DNA of 64,000 nucleotides from UBA7446 sp038143535 (GCA_038143535.1 JAYQMD010000001.1:930001-994000); one strand, 5' to 3'; numbered from the stretch's first letter, positions 8,514 to 17,933 are shown. A program made the numbers and translations. Notes: generated from the sequence alone by a model not told the origin.

Positions 8514-9292
8514 CCAAGGGCTTTCAGAAAACCTAGGGTTGTCTTATTAAAAACTTCTGGTTGTTCTACATTAACCACGTGACCACATTCAGGAACTACT
8601 GCAATTTGAGAAGCCTGATGCATATAAGCCATCTTTTGAACACTTGGCAAAAACATATAATCTTCTTCTCCCATAACATAAAGTGTTGGAATACCAACAT
8701 CAACCTGACGGAACAATAGGAGTAATGGTTTTAATTCTGAGGTGAGCTTATACCAACGTAAAAACTCCTTGTGGTATAGTTTTTTTGCCTCACGAACAAA
8801 AAGTAACCTTGACTCACGGTGGTTTTTCTTAGGCATGATAATAAATGCAAAAAAACGGTAAAGCCATAAATATGGAATCACCGACTTAACAACATTTCCC
8901 AAACGTATCAAAATTTGAGATCGGATATTGAGTTTCATGATTGCGCCCCCCATAATCATGCTTGAAACACGCTCAGGATGATTTTCAGCTAATTGACGAA
9001 TCAGTATGGTACCTAGAGAAATACCTACAAAATGAGAACTTTTAATCTTTTCATAATCTAATACTTCAATAATGTCATCAACGATACTATCAAATGTATA
9101 GCGCTTTTCAAATGCACGTTTGATTGTAGGTTTCGAATTTCCATGGCCACGAAGGTCCAGCAGCAATACGTTGTAATGCTTAGCGTAGTCACGCACCTGC
9201 TTATACCATATAGATGAACTCCCGCCTGCTCCGTGAACAAAAGTCACCCATTCGGAAGAAGTTTGATGTTTATAACAACTGTAATGCAGCAT
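8510..9292 (-). CDS. Alpha/beta-hydrolase fold protein
   Basis: 260 residues with the alpha/beta-hydrolase core: oxyanion motif HGAGGSSSIW, RGHGNS, nucleophile elbow GISLG (Ser), an acid residue around GEEDYM, and the catalytic His in CGHVVNVEQPE. The substrate cannot be inferred. Its ATG shares a base with the pyrF stop (TAATG), so the two are translationally coupled in a prfA-pyrF-hydrolase operon. Confidence 0.85.
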   Translation of the reverse strand: MLHYSCYKHQTSSEWVTFVHGAGGSSSIWYKQVRDYAKHYNVLLLDLRGHGNSKPTIKRAFEKRYTFDSIVDDIIEVLDYEKIKSSHFVGISLGTILIRQLAENHPERVSSMIMGGAIMKLNIRSQILIRLGNVVKSVIPYLWLYRFFAFIIMPKKNHRESRLLFVREAKKLYHKEFLRWYKLTSELKPLLLLFRQVDVGIPTLYVMGEEDYMFLPSVQKMAYMHQASQIAVVPECGHVVNVEQPEVFNKTTLGFLKALG

Positions 9293-10107
9293 TAGGCGAG
9301 TAGTTTTTGCATTTGAATTTGTAGTGAAGCAGCAACTTTAGCAGCAGCAGCAACATAATCTTCACCACTACTGGCATATAAAATGCCTCGGGAGGAGTTA
9401 ACCAAAAGGCCAACCTGTTTGTTTGCGCCATTTTCAAAAACCTCTTTGAGGCTACCACCTTGAGCGCCAACGCCAGGAATAAGCAAAAAAGCATTGGGTA
9501 CAATATCTCTAATTTCCTTTAGGTAGTCTGCCTTGGTCGCGCCAACTACATACATAAGCCTGTCGGCATTGTCGTACTTCAAAGAAGTGGCAAGTACCTC
9601 TTTAAACAATGGTTTGTCAGTATTTTCCGTGAATTGAAAATCAGCTGCCCCTTGATTTGAGGTCAATGCCAACAAAATGGCATACTTGTCATTGTATGTC
9701 AAGAAAGGCTCAACGGAGTCTTTGCCCATATAAGGCGCAATGGTAATGGAGTCGAATGGCATGGCTTCAAAAAAAGCCTTGGCATAGCGCATGGAAGTAT
9801 TGCCTGTATCTCCACGTTTGGCGTCTGCAATTGTGAACAAATCTGGATAATGCGATTTTATGTAATGTATCAATTTAGCTAGAGATGTAAAGCCCGTTTC
9901 ACCATAGGCTTCAAAAAAAGCCGTATTTATTTTAATTGCCACACAAAGGTCCTGAACCTCATCGACTATAGTCTTGCAAAAGTCAAAAAGAGGTTCTTCA
10001 CTAGAAGCAATAAGATGATCAGGCATTTTTTCTATGTCGGGATCTAGACCCAAGCACAAGAATGATTTTTTCAGCTGAATTTGATTGTATAAATCTTTTT
10101 GTGTCAT
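9292..10107 (-). CDS. pyrF: Orotidine 5'-phosphate decarboxylase (type 2)
   Basis: Final step of UMP synthesis, OMP to UMP + CO2. The active-site motif IADAKRGDTGNTS is clear; LGLDPD near the start and PGVGAQGG near the C-terminus hold the phosphate. At 271 aa it is the longer PyrF group 2. The start at 10107 (MTQKDLYNQ) lies 1 nt after the prfA stop; the upstream in-frame extension overlaps prfA and is rejected. Confidence 0.95.
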   Translation of the reverse strand: MTQKDLYNQIQLKKSFLCLGLDPDIEKMPDHLIASSEEPLFDFCKTIVDEVQDLCVAIKINTAFFEAYGETGFTSLAKLIHYIKSHYPDLFTIADAKRGDTGNTSMRYAKAFFEAMPFDSITIAPYMGKDSVEPFLTYNDKYAILLALTSNQGAADFQFTENTDKPLFKEVLATSLKYDNADRLMYVVGATKADYLKEIRDIVPNAFLLIPGVGAQGGSLKEVFENGANKQVGLLVNSSRGILYASSGEDYVAAAAKVAASLQIQMQKLLA

Positions 10108-10108
10108 A

Positions 10109-11188
10109 CTACAGTAATTCATCTGAGAGTTTGAGTTTCTCTGTATTTTGATAGAGTTGCATTTCATCAATCAACTTCTGAATATCCCCGTTGATGATGT
10201 TTTGCAAACCATACAAAGTTAATCCAATACGATGGTCTGTGACACGTCCTTGTGGATAATTATATGTTCTAATTTTTGCAGAGCGGTCTCCAGAAGAAAC
10301 CATATTTTTCCGTTTTTCCGAATCGGCAGCTTGCTTTTTGGCTAACTCCATATCGTAGAGCCTAGATCGAAGTACTTTCAAGGCCTTTTCAAGGTTTTTA
10401 TGAGAGGATTTTTGATCTTGACAACTCACAATCATCCCTGTTGGTTCGTGATGCAGCTTAATGGCAGAGTAGGTCGTATTTACCGACTGACCTCCAGGGC
10501 CAGTTGAAGTAGTGCGCTCAATTCTAATCTCGGTCATATCGAGTTCAACATCAAACTCCTCTGCTTCTGGCAATACCATGACGGTAGCTGCCGAGGTGTG
10601 CACACGACCTTGGGTTTCTGTCTGTGGCACACGCTGAACACGGTGAACACCAGATTCGAATTTTAATGTGCCGTATACTTGGTCTCCGTTTACTTCAAAA
10701 ATAATTTCTTTAAACCCTCCAGAAGTACCCTCACTCATATCTACGACATTTACCTTCCAGCCTTTGCTCTCACAATACTTTGTGTACATACGGAATAAGT
10801 CTCCAGCAAAAATGCTCGCCTCGTCTCCACCTGTCCCTGCGCGAAGTTCCATCATAACGTTTTTAACGTCTTCTGGGTCCTTAGGAAGAAGCATAAAACG
10901 AATTTCATCTTCGAGAGCTACTAGTTTTTTTGAAGAAACATCCAATTCTTCTTTTGCTATTGCGAGCATTTCAGGGTCTTTTTCTTCTGATATAATAGCC
11001 TCCGCTTCTTTCTTATTGCCCCAAAGACTTAAAAATTCAGCGCGCTTCTCCATCAATGCGTTTAAATCCTTGTATTCACGGTTCAAGGCAATATACCGCT
11101 TTTGATTTGCGATAATATCAGGTTGTATAATAAGGTCAGAAACCTCATTAAAACGCTGTTGTACAATCTGTAGTTTCTCTTGTAACAT
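10109..11188 (-). CDS. prfA: Peptide chain release factor 1
   Basis: Reads UAA/UAG and triggers peptidyl-tRNA hydrolysis on the ribosome. The GGQ loop is in STGPGGQSVNTTYSA, flanked by the usual RAGTGGDEA and SGVHRVQRVPQTE; the C-terminal YNYPQGRVTDHRIG is standard. 359 aa, normal length. First gene of the operon with pyrF and the hydrolase. Confidence 0.97.
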   Translation of the reverse strand: MLQEKLQIVQQRFNEVSDLIIQPDIIANQKRYIALNREYKDLNALMEKRAEFLSLWGNKKEAEAIISEEKDPEMLAIAKEELDVSSKKLVALEDEIRFMLLPKDPEDVKNVMMELRAGTGGDEASIFAGDLFRMYTKYCESKGWKVNVVDMSEGTSGGFKEIIFEVNGDQVYGTLKFESGVHRVQRVPQTETQGRVHTSAATVMVLPEAEEFDVELDMTEIRIERTTSTGPGGQSVNTTYSAIKLHHEPTGMIVSCQDQKSSHKNLEKALKVLRSRLYDMELAKKQAADSEKRKNMVSSGDRSAKIRTYNYPQGRVTDHRIGLTLYGLQNIINGDIQKLIDEMQLYQNTEKLKLSDELL

Positions 11189-11191
11189 GGA

Positions 11192-11725
11192 TTATAACGC
11201 AAAGGTACGCAACTCCAATCTAAAGCTGATATGGATATTATCACGAATCTTGACAAGCATAAAAGCAGGAAGTGTAATATCAAATTCAGATGGCTTAAAA
11301 TCAAAATTCCCTTCTAGGAACCACACATCGTCTTTTTTAACCCAGTTGGCAGTTGTTGTTAGGCTGATAGTCTTGCCGTGGAATTTTAAATCACCAGTGA
11401 TGTTCAGGGTCTCCCCTTCCAGAGAAAGTTTGTCTGAATAAAATGAAACTTTTGGAAACAGCAAAGCCTCCAATACCTCAAGCGCATGGGCATCACGGCT
11501 TTCGTTTCTTGAGTCGAACGAAGCAACCGAAGTTACCATTGCCATTCGGGTTGGAACAGAGTCCGCAAGCTCAACGACTCCTTGGACTTGTTTAGAAGTA
11601 CCAGACCAATCGTGTACGATATGTGAGGCCTCATAAGTGATTACTGATGTAGCGGTTTCTACGCGAAGCTGTTGTGCACTCAACCAAGAGGAAACAAATA
11701 AAAAGAGAATTAAGAAACGTATCAT
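11192..11725 (-). CDS. YceI-family periplasmic protein
   Basis: 177 residues with a signal peptide (MIRFLILFLFVSSWLSAQ) and a YceI lipocalin-like beta barrel: SVITYEASHIVHDWSGTSKQVQG, FDSRNESRDAHALEVL and a final strand TLPAFMLVKIRDNIHISF. YceI proteins bind polyisoprenoids in the periplasm. The ATG at 11725 directly precedes the signal peptide and follows the upstream gene's stop by 1 nt. It is paired with a His-rich four-helix membrane protein, as YceI often is with b561-type cytochromes. Confidence 0.9.
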   Translation of the reverse strand: MIRFLILFLFVSSWLSAQQLRVETATSVITYEASHIVHDWSGTSKQVQGVVELADSVPTRMAMVTSVASFDSRNESRDAHALEVLEALLFPKVSFYSDKLSLEGETLNITGDLKFHGKTISLTTTANWVKKDDVWFLEGNFDFKPSEFDITLPAFMLVKIRDNIHISFRLELRTFAL

Positions 11726-11726
11726 T

Positions 11727-12332
11727 TTAAAATTTAAAAACCAAAACAGCCATCGCATAACTACCAAAAGCGGTATAAGCAGCCGTTCTGTGAATATCGC
11801 GATTTTTGTCTTTGTATATGTTTGTAGCTATCATTGCAGAAAAGTGAACGGTTGCCAATATTTTATGTGCTTTTATAGATGAAAACCCACGTACTTTTTT
11901 GTTTATAAGGGGTGGTGGTGCAAAGAGAGACATTCCTGCTGTAGTAAAATAACCAATATTCACTACGTCCCCCATGGTTTTGTGCAGTTCATACAAACTG
12001 TCGTCACCGTTATATAATTTCCCGCCAATAATGCCTTGTGCGATCATTGCTGCTAAGGTTGCGTAGCCTAATACTTGGTGCGTGGTTAGCATTACACGGC
12101 GTACATTCAATTCTTTTTGGCGTTGCGCAATGTTTAGGGGAGATAGGCTAGTAGTCCTAAAGACGCCTTTTTCACCCCATAGCAGTCTTTGCGTAAAAAC
12201 CATACGCGCTGGAAGCAAGGGTGGTGCTTGAATGTTTTCATCAATAAGAGTAAAAAGGTCTTCCCCTTTTTGTGCGAAAGACAAGTTGTGTGCACTAACA
12301 ACAATCGCAAAAATCAATAGCAGCTTACGCAT
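11727..12332 (-). CDS. Membrane protein with b561-like paired histidines
   Basis: 201 residues: signal peptide (MRKLLLIFAIVVSAHNLSFAQ), a periplasmic stretch, then four membrane helices. Histidines lie in or beside each helix (TTHQVLGYATL, ELHKTMGDVV, KAHKILATVHFSA, DIHRTAAYTAF), a pattern compatible with di-heme b ligation as in cytochrome b561-like proteins. The function is not certain; coupling to the adjacent YceI gene fits electron transfer or a quinone-linked role. The ATG at 12332 overlaps the purM stop; the TTG six bases upstream is a weaker choice. Confidence 0.7.
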   Translation of the reverse strand: MRKLLLIFAIVVSAHNLSFAQKGEDLFTLIDENIQAPPLLPARMVFTQRLLWGEKGVFRTTSLSPLNIAQRQKELNVRRVMLTTHQVLGYATLAAMIAQGIIGGKLYNGDDSLYELHKTMGDVVNIGYFTTAGMSLFAPPPLINKKVRGFSSIKAHKILATVHFSAMIATNIYKDKNRDIHRTAAYTAFGSYAMAVLVFKF

Positions 12333-13508
12333 ATTCAAAAGTTCCGTTTGGTGTTATTAAGGTAAGTCTTTTTGTTGAGCACTCCGCCACACGACCCACA
12401 ACTTGAGCGTCAATATTAAACGATTTGACAATTTCAATAATCAAATCCGCATTTTCAGGGGATACGTATAGCTCCATTCTGTGCCCCATATTGAAGACTT
12501 TGTACATCTCACGCCAATCGGTTTTTGATTCGGCTTGAATCATATTAAACAGCGGCGGTATGGGAAACATGTTGTCTTTGATAACATGACCATGATCAAT
12601 AAAATGAAGTACTTTTGTTTGGGCTCCTCCACTGCAGTGTACCGCCCCATGAATCTGTTGGGGGTAAATTTTTCTAGGATTGCTTTCATCACTGGTGCAT
12701 AAGTACGTGTAGGTGAAAGCACCAGCCTACCTGCATCTAGAGAAACACCTGCTACTGCATCGACTAAGTTTTTAGATCCGGTGTAAACTAAATCATTTGG
12801 CACCAATGGGTCAAAACTTTCTGGAAACTCCTCGGCCAACGATTTGTTAAACACATCGTGACGCGCAGAAGTAAGCCCGTTACTTCCCATACCGCCATTG
12901 TATTGGGTTTCATAGGAGGCTTGTCCATAAGAGGCCATTCCAACAATTACATCACCAGCTTTGATGTTGGCATTATTTATTACGTTGTCGCGCTTAAGAC
13001 GTGCCGTTACGGTAGAGTCAACAATAACTGTACGTACCAAGTCACCAACATCGGCGGTTTCGCCCCCTGTTATCGTCAGTTTCATACCCTGAGCGTTAAG
13101 TTCATCTACAAGCGCGTTAGTTCCCTGAATTATAGCTTTAATAACTTCTCCAGGGATGTGGTTCTTGTTACGCCCAATAGTCGATGAGATAAGAATTTCA
13201 TTTACAGCACCTACACACAACAAATCATCAATATTCATGATGAGTGCGTCCTGCGCAATCCCTTTCCAAACAGACAAATCTCCTGTTTTTTTCCAATACA
13301 TATACGCTAATGACGACTTGGTACCAGCGCCATCGGCGTGCATCACCAAACAATAATCCGCATCTCCAGTTAGGTAATCAGGAACAATTTTACAGAACGC
13401 TTTTGGAAAAAGTCCTTTATCAATATTCTCAATGGCTGCATGGACATCTTCTTTATCGGCAGAAACACCACGCATTTGATAACGTTCACTGGAAGGGTTT
13501 TGTGTCAT
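12325..13508 (-). CDS. purM: Phosphoribosylformylglycinamidine cyclo-ligase (AIR synthase), single-base frameshift
   Basis: Fifth step of purine synthesis. The N-terminal part (RGVSADKEDVHAAIENIDKG, MHADGAGTKSSLAYMYWK, ITGGETADVGDLVRT) is a Bacteroidota-type PurM. After KFTP the frame is lost in a run of five G (C on the coding strand) at 12660-12664. Adding one base gives PQQIHGAVHCSGGAQTK, then HFIDHGHVIKDNMFPIPPLF, joining the downstream frame ending LITPNGTFEYA, 394 aa in all. Either a sequencing error or a real disruption of a purine gene. It starts 1 nt after the GSIII stop. Confidence 0.88.
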
Positions 13509-13509
13509 A

Positions 13510-15696
13510 TTATCGTAAAAATAATAGTTCTCGGTATTTGGCTAATGGCCAAGCTGAATCATCAACTATGAGTTCGAGGCCATCAACACATTCACGGATT
13601 TTATCAAAGACAGGAAGTACGTTTTTAGCATACATCTGAGCCTGATCATCTGATTTGCTCATGCTGTTGGCTTTGGTTCGTTCTTTATCAAGGGATTCAC
13701 AAGCCGAAGCAAGTTTGTCTGTAAGGCTGCTGATTTTCTCAATGGTACTCAAGGCAACTGGCGCGTGTTTGGAGAAATCTTCACCATAAATACCTTTTAG
13801 ACCTTTTACATTTTCAATCAATAAACTTTGGTATTTAAATGCTGTTGGAAGAATTTGGTTATTCGCAAGGTTTTCCAATACTAGGCTTTCAATCTCAATT
13901 CTTTGCACATATTGCTCCAGTTGAATTTCATATCGTGCCTTCTGTTCAACAGGGTTCATTACATGCATTGAGTCAAACAAATCAATAACGTCTTTGTTCA
14001 TGCGCACGGACAAGGCTTCTGGTGTTTTTTTTAAATTTGAAAGCCCTCTTCTTTTAGCTTCCTTTTCCCAAGCACTGCTGTAGCCATCTCCATCAAACAA
14101 GATATTTTTTGTTGTCTTCACATATTCACGTAGCACATTAAAAATGGCATCATCTTTTTTAAGTTTTTTGGATTTAATAAGCGTATCAACTTCGGTCTTA
14201 AATGAAATTAGTTGCTTGGCAACTACGGTATTCAGAACGGTCATGGGTATGCCGCAGTTCTGATCAGAACCTACTGCGCGGAATTCAAATTTATTTCCGG
14301 TAAATGCAAATGGTGAAGTCCTGTTCCTATCGGTATTATCCAATAATATTTCAGGAATTTTTCCCACGACGTTGAGTTTTAAATCGGTTTTCTCCTTGGG
14401 TGACAATTTGCCTTTGGAAACATGCTCAAGGTTTTCAAGCACGGATGTTAACTGAGATCCAATAAATATGGAAATAATGGCTGGTGGTGCTTCGTTAGCC
14501 CCAAGGCGATGGTCATTTCCTGCACTAGCGACTGAAGCTCGCACAAGTGATTCATAGTTTTGAACCGCCTTGATGGTGGTGATGAAAAATGTCAAAAACT
14601 GTAAGTTACTCATGGGTGTCTTCCCCGGACTTAAAAGGTTTACTCCAGTGTTGGTAGACAAAGACCAGTTGTTGTGTTTTCCTGAGCCGTTGATGCCAGC
14701 AAAAGGCTTTTCGTGAAGCAGTACCTTAAATTGATGCTTGTTTGCCACCTTACCCATGATATCCATAAGTAGGGCGTTGTGGTCAACGGCTAGGTTGGCT
14801 TCTTCAAAGATAGGTGCCAATTCAAATTGGTTAGGTGCAACTTCGTTATGACGTGTTTTTACAGGTATTCCCAACAACATACATTCATACTCTAACTCAC
14901 GCATAAAGTTAAGGGCACGTGACGGAATGGAACCAAAATAGTGATCGTCTAGTTGCTGTCCTTTTGGCGGCGGATGACCAACCAATGTTCTTCCGGTAAG
15001 CAAAATATCTGGTCTGGAAGATACGAGAGCTTTGTCAACAAGAAAGTACTCCTGTTCCCATCCAAGAGTTGCGTCCACGTGCGTGACATTCTTATCAAAA
15101 TACTTGGCAACTTGCGTAGCTGCATCGTTTATAGAATTAAGTGCGCGCAGCAATGGTGTTTTGTTGTCTAATGCCTCACCCGTGTATGAGACAAAGATAG
15201 TGGGCACACAAAGGGTGGTACCATAAATAAAGGCAGGCGAAGAAGGATCCCAGGCGGTATATCCTCTGGCTTCAAAAGTGTTGCGAATGCCGCCACTAGG
15301 AAAACTAGACGCATCGGGTTCTTGTTGCACCAATTGCGAGCCGCCAAAATATTCAAGGCTGTTACCGTTTGAATCAAAATCGAAAAAGGCATCGTGCTTT
15401 TCGGCAGTAGCACCCGTTAAGGGTTGAAACCAGTGGGTATAATGGGTAGCGCCCATAGACAAAGCCCAATCTTTCATAGAAGCGGCCACATGGTCGGCAT
15501 TGGTACGTTTAATTTTAGTGCCTTTTTCAATAGCTTCGTCGACTTCAGCAAAAGCTTCCTTGGTCAAAAAAGTCCGCATTACTTTCTTGGTAAAGACGTG
15601 ACTAGCAAATATCGCCGATTTTTTTTGTTCAGAGTGGAATGGTTTGGGTAGGCGGCTGACAGCGTCTTGAATGGCTTGAAAACGCAATTTGTTCAT
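13510..15696 (-). CDS. glnN: Glutamine synthetase type III
   Basis: 728 residues, the long dodecameric GSIII typical of Bacteroidota; makes Gln from Glu, NH4+ and ATP. Visible landmarks: MGATHYTHWFQPLTGATAEKHD, WEQEYFLVDK, VKTRHNEVAPNQFELAPIFEEAN, GSGKHNNWSLSTNTG and the large C-terminal helical extension. It is divergent from the GSII gene across a 230-bp region holding two operator-like sites and precedes purM, which follows by 1 nt. Confidence 0.96.
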   Translation of the reverse strand: MNKLRFQAIQDAVSRLPKPFHSEQKKSAIFASHVFTKKVMRTFLTKEAFAEVDEAIEKGTKIKRTNADHVAASMKDWALSMGATHYTHWFQPLTGATAEKHDAFFDFDSNGNSLEYFGGSQLVQQEPDASSFPSGGIRNTFEARGYTAWDPSSPAFIYGTTLCVPTIFVSYTGEALDNKTPLLRALNSINDAATQVAKYFDKNVTHVDATLGWEQEYFLVDKALVSSRPDILLTGRTLVGHPPPKGQQLDDHYFGSIPSRALNFMRELEYECMLLGIPVKTRHNEVAPNQFELAPIFEEANLAVDHNALLMDIMGKVANKHQFKVLLHEKPFAGINGSGKHNNWSLSTNTGVNLLSPGKTPMSNLQFLTFFITTIKAVQNYESLVRASVASAGNDHRLGANEAPPAIISIFIGSQLTSVLENLEHVSKGKLSPKEKTDLKLNVVGKIPEILLDNTDRNRTSPFAFTGNKFEFRAVGSDQNCGIPMTVLNTVVAKQLISFKTEVDTLIKSKKLKKDDAIFNVLREYVKTTKNILFDGDGYSSAWEKEAKRRGLSNLKKTPEALSVRMNKDVIDLFDSMHVMNPVEQKARYEIQLEQYVQRIEIESLVLENLANNQILPTAFKYQSLLIENVKGLKGIYGEDFSKHAPVALSTIEKISSLTDKLASACESLDKERTKANSMSKSDDQAQMYAKNVLPVFDKIRECVDGLELIVDDSAWPLAKYRELLFLR

Positions 15697-15809
15697 AATA
15701 TTAAGGTTTTAGGATGTAACAAATATACATCAAATAGCACTATTAAATCAAGAGTTCGAGTATTTTGAGTTTGATGCAAAAACGACTTAAAATTATGCAT
15801 TTATTAAAT

Positions 15810-15893
15810 ATACCCCTCCAATTTTAAGGGGTTTGTAAAAATACACATAATGTTCATAAAATTATACCCTCCAACATTAGTGGGGTTAATAAT
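15810..15893. promoter_or_regulatory. Paired CCCC/GGGG operator-like sites between the two glutamine synthetase genes
   Basis: Site 1 (15810-15836): ATACCCCTCCAATTTT then AAGGGGTTT. Site 2 (15863-15893): ATACCCTCCAAC then AGTGGGGTTA. The blocks are 54 bp apart, close to five helical turns, and match the pair upstream of the ammonium cluster (3439-3512). The genes on both sides diverge, so these cannot be terminators. A dimeric nitrogen-responsive repressor or activator is inferred; the protein is unknown. Confidence 0.55.
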
Positions 15894-15926
15894 AATTTTA
15901 TTTTTGATAAATCATTTTATATAATC

Positions 15927-16934
15927 ATGAATAAATCAAAACTTGAATACATTTGGTTGGACGGTTATAAGCCAACTGCCAACCTGCGAAGCAAAACCAA
16001 AGTAGTTAGTGACTTTTCTGGAAAACTAGAAGATGTTGAAATGTGGTCTTTTGACGGTAGTTCTACACTACAAGCAGAAGGAGGTTCTTCTGACTGTCTC
16101 TTAAAACCTGTTGCCATTTATCCTGACCCGGATAGAAAAAACGGATATTTGGTAATGACTGAAGTTCTAAACGCAGATGGGTCAGCTCACGAATCTAACG
16201 GGCGTGCCACCATTGACGACGACGATGATGATTTCTGGTTTGGATTTGAACAAGAATATTTCCTTTGGGATCCAGAAACCAATCTTCCGCTTGGTTTCCC
16301 AAAAGATCAAACGCCACAAGGTCAGTTCTACTGTTCTGTTGGTGCAAAAAACTCCTTTGGACGTGAAATCATGGACCGCCACCTAGACATTTGTCTAGAT
16401 GCCGGATTAAATGTTGAAGGTACTAACGGTGAGGTTGCTCCTGGTCAGTGGGAATTTCAAATTTTCGCTAAAGGTGCTGCCGAGGCAGGCGACCAAATCT
16501 GGATTGCACGCTACATCTTAGAGCGTTTGGCTGAAGACTATGGTCTTGCTATTGACTATCACCCTAAGCCACTTGGTGCTACAGATTGGAACGGTTCGGG
16601 TATGCACGCCAACTTCTCTAACACCACGCTCAGAACTTGTGGTTCTAAAGAAACTTATGACAAGATTTGTGAGGCATTCCGTCCTGTAGTTAAAGAACAC
16701 ATTGAGGTTTATGGAGCTTACAACGACCAACGCCTTACAGGGGATCACGAAACGCAATCTATCGACGAATTTAGCTATGGAGTTTCTGACCGTGGTGCTT
16801 CAATTCGTATTCCGATTATGACGGTTGAGAAAGGTTGGAAAGGATGGTTAGAAGATCGTCGTCCAGCTTCTAACGCTGATCCATATAAAATTGCTGCGCG
16901 TATCATCAAGACGGTAAAGTCTGCTAACGTGTAA
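15927..16934 (+). CDS. glnII: Glutamine synthetase type II (eukaryote-like)
   Basis: 335 residues of beta-grasp plus catalytic GS domains in the short decameric form. Landmarks: LEYIWLDGYKPTANLRSKTKV, WSFDGSSTLQA, FGFEQEYFLW, NGEVAPGQWEFQ, GSGMHANFSNTTLR and the C-terminal DRRPASNADPYKIAARI. Having it next to GSIII gives two routes of ammonium assimilation, probably used at different nitrogen levels. Paired operator-like sites lie 34-117 bp upstream of its start. Confidence 0.96.
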   Translation: MNKSKLEYIWLDGYKPTANLRSKTKVVSDFSGKLEDVEMWSFDGSSTLQAEGGSSDCLLKPVAIYPDPDRKNGYLVMTEVLNADGSAHESNGRATIDDDDDDFWFGFEQEYFLWDPETNLPLGFPKDQTPQGQFYCSVGAKNSFGREIMDRHLDICLDAGLNVEGTNGEVAPGQWEFQIFAKGAAEAGDQIWIARYILERLAEDYGLAIDYHPKPLGATDWNGSGMHANFSNTTLRTCGSKETYDKICEAFRPVVKEHIEVYGAYNDQRLTGDHETQSIDEFSYGVSDRGASIRIPIMTVEKGWKGWLEDRRPASNADPYKIAARIIKTVKSANV

Positions 16935-16956
16935 GCTTATCTTTAATTTTAGCTAT

Positions 16957-17001
16957 AAAAGCATTTGTCTCTCGACACTCTCGAGAATCAGGTGCTTTTT
17001 T
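16957..17001 (+). terminator. Terminator after glnII
   Basis: Nested hairpin: outer arms AAAGCATTTG / CAGGTGCTTT with an inner CTCGA / TCGAG stem, followed by seven T. It separates glnII from the convergent antiporter gene, whose stop lies at its 3' edge. Confidence 0.8.
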
Positions 17002-17933
17002 TATGCACGCGTAACAACTAAATAGGTAATATAGGCCGCGCTTAGAATAATTCCTTCGCGCCAATTGAGCTCGAGTTTTTTTGGCACAAAAACCAAGGGC
17101 AAGAGTAGGAATGTAAATCCCAGCATTACCCAAATATCAAAAGACAACAACCTATCGTCAACAACATGCAACGGGCGAATAACTGCAGTAACGCCCAATA
17201 CGGTTAGGATATTAAACAAGTTAGAGCCAATAAGGTTACCAATTGAAATACCTGACTCCTTTCTTATAATAGCCATACCCGAAGCCATAAGTTCAGGCAA
17301 ACTAGTACCAACGGAAACCAGTGTAATACCAATAACACGCTCACTAACATCAAAGGCACGTGCCAGGCCGACAGCTCCTTTGACCAACCATTGAGATCCA
17401 AAAGCCAAGCCCAACGATCCCAAAGCCACAAAAGCAATAATCCACCACCAAGTTTTAGTTGAAACAACTTCTGCTGCATGTTCAGCAACTACTGGGTGTT
17501 GATACCTAATTAAGTAATACATCACTCCTACCAAACCACAAAGCAATAGTACGCCCTCGGTTTGGCTGATGGTTCCGTCATAAATAAAAAACAACAACAG
17601 CAAAGAGACCCCAAAGACAATGGGCCAGTCGAATTTGTAAAAACTTTTTTGAATATCAATCTTACTAAACAGTAAAACGAGTCCCAGGACGAATCCCAAG
17701 TTTGCAATATTGGAGCCAATCACATTCCCAAGTGACAGGTCGGGATAACCTGAAAGCGCAGCACGTATGCTCGTAATGAGCTCTGGAAGTGAAGTAGCAA
17801 AAGAAACAATGGTCATACCCACAACTACCTTAGGCACTTGCCAGCGAGCGGCGGCAGCTAAGGCTGCTCTTAAAAGAAAATCTCCTCCCAGCAGTAATAA
17901 GGCCAAGCCCACAATAAGAAAAATGGCATCCAT
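17001..17933 (-). CDS. Calcium/sodium antiporter (CaCA family, YrbG-like)
   Basis: 310 residues, about ten membrane helices in two inverted repeats, each with the CaCA alpha-motif: SFATSLPELITS...GNVIGSNIANLGFVLGL and VSVGTSLPELMAS...GNLIGSNLFNILTVLG. The acidic residues of both PEL motifs, which bind the cation, are intact. It exchanges Na+ or H+ for Ca2+ at the inner membrane. Single gene, convergent with glnII. Confidence 0.93.
   Translation of the reverse strand: MDAIFLIVGLALLLLGGDFLLRAALAAAARWQVPKVVVGMTIVSFATSLPELITSIRAALSGYPDLSLGNVIGSNIANLGFVLGLVLLFSKIDIQKSFYKFDWPIVFGVSLLLLFFIYDGTISQTEGVLLLCGLVGVMYYLIRYQHPVVAEHAAEVVSTKTWWWIIAFVALGSLGLAFGSQWLVKGAVGLARAFDVSERVIGITLVSVGTSLPELMASGMAIIRKESGISIGNLIGSNLFNILTVLGVTAVIRPLHVVDDRLLSFDIWVMLGFTFLLLPLVFVPKKLELNWREGIILSAAYITYLVVTRA

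Noticed and set aside
10668..11105. Open frame opposite prfA
   Set aside because: Antisense shadow of a well-conserved release factor gene; no start signal or homology pattern.
13244..13639. Open frame spanning the purM/GSIII junction on the plus strand
   Set aside because: Antisense to two recognisable genes; composition follows them.
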